Shown piece by piece: positions 62,720-64,000 of a stretch of 64,000 bases of DNA; within the stretch, counting starts at the first letter, position 1, and each line of letters starts with the position of its first letter. The stretch is from an uncultured Rikenellaceae bacterium (GTDB lineage: Bacteria > Bacteroidota > Bacteroidia > Bacteroidales > Rikenellaceae), in NCBI GenBank assembly GCA_944415565.1, contig CALYBQ010000013.1:207370-271369 (forward strand). Reading direction: 5' to 3'. The notes below the pieces were generated by a model, which had not been told where the DNA came from, did no database searches, and saw nothing but the letters and a program-made list of their open reading frames with translations. Both the position numbers and the translations under genes were made by a program.

Positions 62720-63535
62720 TTACGCTATCGTTTCGCTGTGGACGAACCCTTCGAATTGGTCTTCGATCTGTGCAGGAGGGGTGTCGAACAGTCCGTATAT
62801 TGCCGAACCGGAGCCTGACATCGCAGCGTATACGGCCCCCGACGCGTAGAGCTTGTCCTTTATGGCCGGAAGTTCTGGTCGGGCGGTGAAGATGTGTCGT
62901 TCGAAATCGTTCGTAATCAGTCCGCGCCATTGTGATATATCCGCCGCAAGGCGTTCTGCGAGACCGATAGGCGGGATGTGCGGAACGACACCCGCGTAGG
63001 CTTCGGCGGTGGAGACGGCTATCGAGGGTTTTACGATGACCAGCGTTTTGCCGGAGAGGTCGATGTGCGCTGGCGAGAGCTTTTCGCCACGTCCGCGGGC
63101 TATCTGCGGCGTGCCTGAGATGAAGAACGCCGTGTCGCTGCCCGTCTCGGCCGCGAGCCGTTCCATTTCAGCCGTGTCGAGCCCCAATCCGTAAAGTTCG
63201 TTCAGGCCTTTTATGACGAACGCAGCGTCTGCCGAACCTCCGCCGAGCCCTGCACCGAATGGGATGACCTTGTGCAGATGGATGCGTGCGCCGCCGATGG
63301 CGTACCGGTCGGCCATAAGCTCGTAGGCTTTGACGCAGATGTTCTTTTCTGGAGGGCAGTCGATGGCGAGCCCGGACGACGAGAATCCGACGCCACGGTC
63401 GGCCTTGACGATTTCGAGTATGTCGCACAGCCCCCTTACAGGGAACATGGCGGTCTCTATCTCATGGAAGCCGTCCGTCCGCCGGGCCAGTATGTCGAGC
63501 CCTATGTTTATCTTGCAGTAAGGAAAAAGTACCAT
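62720..63535 (-). CDS. ispE: 4-diphosphocytidyl-2-C-methyl-D-erythritol kinase
   Basis: A 271-residue GHMP kinase of the non-mevalonate isoprenoid pathway. It starts MVLFPYCKINIGLDILARRTDGFHEIETAM, with the conserved Lys8 and the RRxDGxHxI motif. The ATP loop is IPFGAGLGGGSADAAF, the motif III region is MSGSGSAIYGLF, and SDTAFFISGTPQIARGRGE lies between. ATG 63535 is chosen because it follows a promoter box; a longer in-frame extension upstream has no homology-like sequence. Monocistronic on the minus strand; the GSCFA gene is divergent, with 60 bases between the starts. Confidence 0.95.
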   Translation of the reverse strand: MVLFPYCKINIGLDILARRTDGFHEIETAMFPVRGLCDILEIVKADRGVGFSSSGLAIDCPPEKNICVKAYELMADRYAIGGARIHLHKVIPFGAGLGGGSADAAFVIKGLNELYGLGLDTAEMERLAAETGSDTAFFISGTPQIARGRGEKLSPAHIDLSGKTLVIVKPSIAVSTAEAYAGVVPHIPPIGLAERLAADISQWRGLITNDFERHIFTARPELPAIKDKLYASGAVYAAMSGSGSAIYGLFDTPPAQIEDQFEGFVHSETIA

Positions 63536-63557
63536 TGTAAAAATCGCTGATATGATA

Positions 63558-63587
63558 CAAATGTAAGGGAAATTAATATCTTTGCAA
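63558..63587 (-). promoter_or_regulatory. Promoter of ispE
   Basis: On the minus strand TTG (63585-63587), a 19-base spacer and TACATTTG (63558-63565), a full TAnnTTTG match, 22 bases before the ispE ATG. The -33 element abuts the -7 box of the opposite promoter. Confidence 0.7.
63577..63584 (+). promoter_or_regulatory. -7 box of the GSCFA gene promoter
   Basis: TATCTTTG, a perfect match, 2 bases before ATG 63587 and 11 before ATG 63596. Overlaps the divergent ispE promoter. Confidence 0.6.
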
Positions 63588-63595
63588 TGACGGTT

Positions 63596-64000
63596 ATGGA
63601 ATTCACCACTAAAGTAAATATAAAGCCTTTCGGCCGCAAGATAGACTATTCGATGAACGGTCTGTCGGTCGGGTCGTGCTTTGCGGAGAACATCGCCGCC
63701 AAGTTGCGGAGCGCGAAATTCCGTGTCGTGAGTAATCCTTTCGGGGTGCTCTACAAGCCTTACAGCGTCGCCGATACGATAGATTCCATCAGTTCGGGGC
63801 GCGTGTTCACCGAGGAGGACCTCGTGCGCGATGGCGATGTGTGGTGTTGTTTCTCGTTTCACGGAAGTTTCTCGTCCACCGATCCGCAAAAAGCGCTCGA
63901 TGCCATGAACGCCGCCGTGAAGGAGGGGCAAAAGGCGTTGCGGCAGGCCGATTACGTCATCCTGACGTTCGGGACGGCGTGGGTGTATGAGCTCGACCCG
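63596..64000 (+). CDS. GSCFA domain protein (3' end outside window)
   Basis: The first 135 residues are visible. The family signature GSCFAENIAAKL stands near residue 26, in a strand-turn-helix followed by FRVVSNPFGVLYKPYSVADTI, and the fragment ends with VILTFGTAWVYELDP, a second conserved block with the TFGTAWVY motif. GSCFA proteins look like SGNH-type hydrolases; their reaction is not established to my knowledge. ATG 63587 (three residues longer) is also in frame, but the promoter box ends at 63584, so 63596 is more likely. Either choice leaves almost no leader. Confidence 0.85.
   Translation, partial: MEFTTKVNIKPFGRKIDYSMNGLSVGSCFAENIAAKLRSAKFRVVSNPFGVLYKPYSVADTIDSISSGRVFTEEDLVRDGDVWCCFSFHGSFSSTDPQKALDAMNAAVKEGQKALRQADYVILTFGTAWVYELDP

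Noticed and set aside
1..64000. tRNA, rRNA, CRISPR arrays, insertion sequences, riboswitches
   Set aside because: I scanned the gaps by eye for tRNA arms, tandem spaced repeats, terminal inverted repeats and known riboswitch cores and found none that I could support; a covariance-model search would be decisive.

Overview
The window is a housekeeping stretch of a Bacteroidota chromosome, most like a gut member of the order Bacteroidales (Alistipes/Rikenellaceae is my best guess, from recall of similar proteins, not from a search). The evidence is: repeated TAnnTTTG -7 boxes with upstream TTTG/TTG -33 elements and no clear Shine-Dalgarno sequences; a fused SecDF; a lipoprotein BamA homologue (TamL type); and families typical of the phylum (GSCFA, DUF2851, Rossmann/DUF2520 next to KdsC, a macroglobulin protein carrying a TonB plug). 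The sequence looks moderately GC-rich, but I did not compute this. I see no rRNA, tRNA, CRISPR array, insertion sequence, prophage or defence island.

Layout. 1-5423 (-): a giant secreted macroglobulin-like protein, cut by the window edge. 5728-8308: a small HTH protein (-) and dnaK (+) with an elaborate upstream region. 8603-15442 (+): a glycosyltransferase, secDF, lysS and tpiA. 15989-18904: an MsbA-like ABC exporter and trpS, divergent. 19005-23501 (+): a ClC channel, a MATE exporter overlapping a cytidylate-kinase-like gene, and a MIF-type tautomerase. 24157-27285 (-): nitroreductase then TamL. 27716-28957 (+): a small acidic protein and an alpha/beta hydrolase. 29087-31359 (-): xseA-xseB-methyltransferase. 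31492-34765 (+): two small lipoproteins, then prfA-yciI-pyrF. 35072-38020 (+): a secreted GH115 glucuronidase. 38449-40886 (-): XerD-type recombinase and a GT4 glycosyltransferase. 41021-43516 (+): prmA and nadB. 44158-49750 (-): kdsC, a DUF2520 protein, yihY, a THUMP-like methyltransferase and a short ComEC. 49931-53965 (+): rarA, plsY and a long-chain acyl-CoA ligase. 54493-63535 (-): a glycosyltransferase with a large insert, secA, a DUF2851 protein, a biotin carrier with a carboxyltransferase, and ispE. 63596-end (+): a GSCFA protein, cut by the edge.

How they work together. Several genes serve the envelope: SecDF and SecA (export), TamL (outer-membrane insertion), KdsC (Kdo synthesis), an MsbA-like flippase, PlsY and an acyl-CoA ligase (lipids), IspE (isoprenoids) and three glycosyltransferases. 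Others serve translation and repair (LysS, TrpS, RF1, PrmA, ExoVII, RarA, XerD). Transcription units are short, usually one to three genes, and many are closed by strong perfect hairpins.

I found no convincing new multi-gene system. The most unusual items are the macroglobulin/TonB-plug fusion with an intact CxEQ thioester motif, a glycosyltransferase split by about 130 residues of low-complexity sequence, the inverted repeat plus sigma-54-like element in front of dnaK, a terminator with a duplicated 3' arm, and near-leaderless promoter geometry at rarA and the GSCFA gene.
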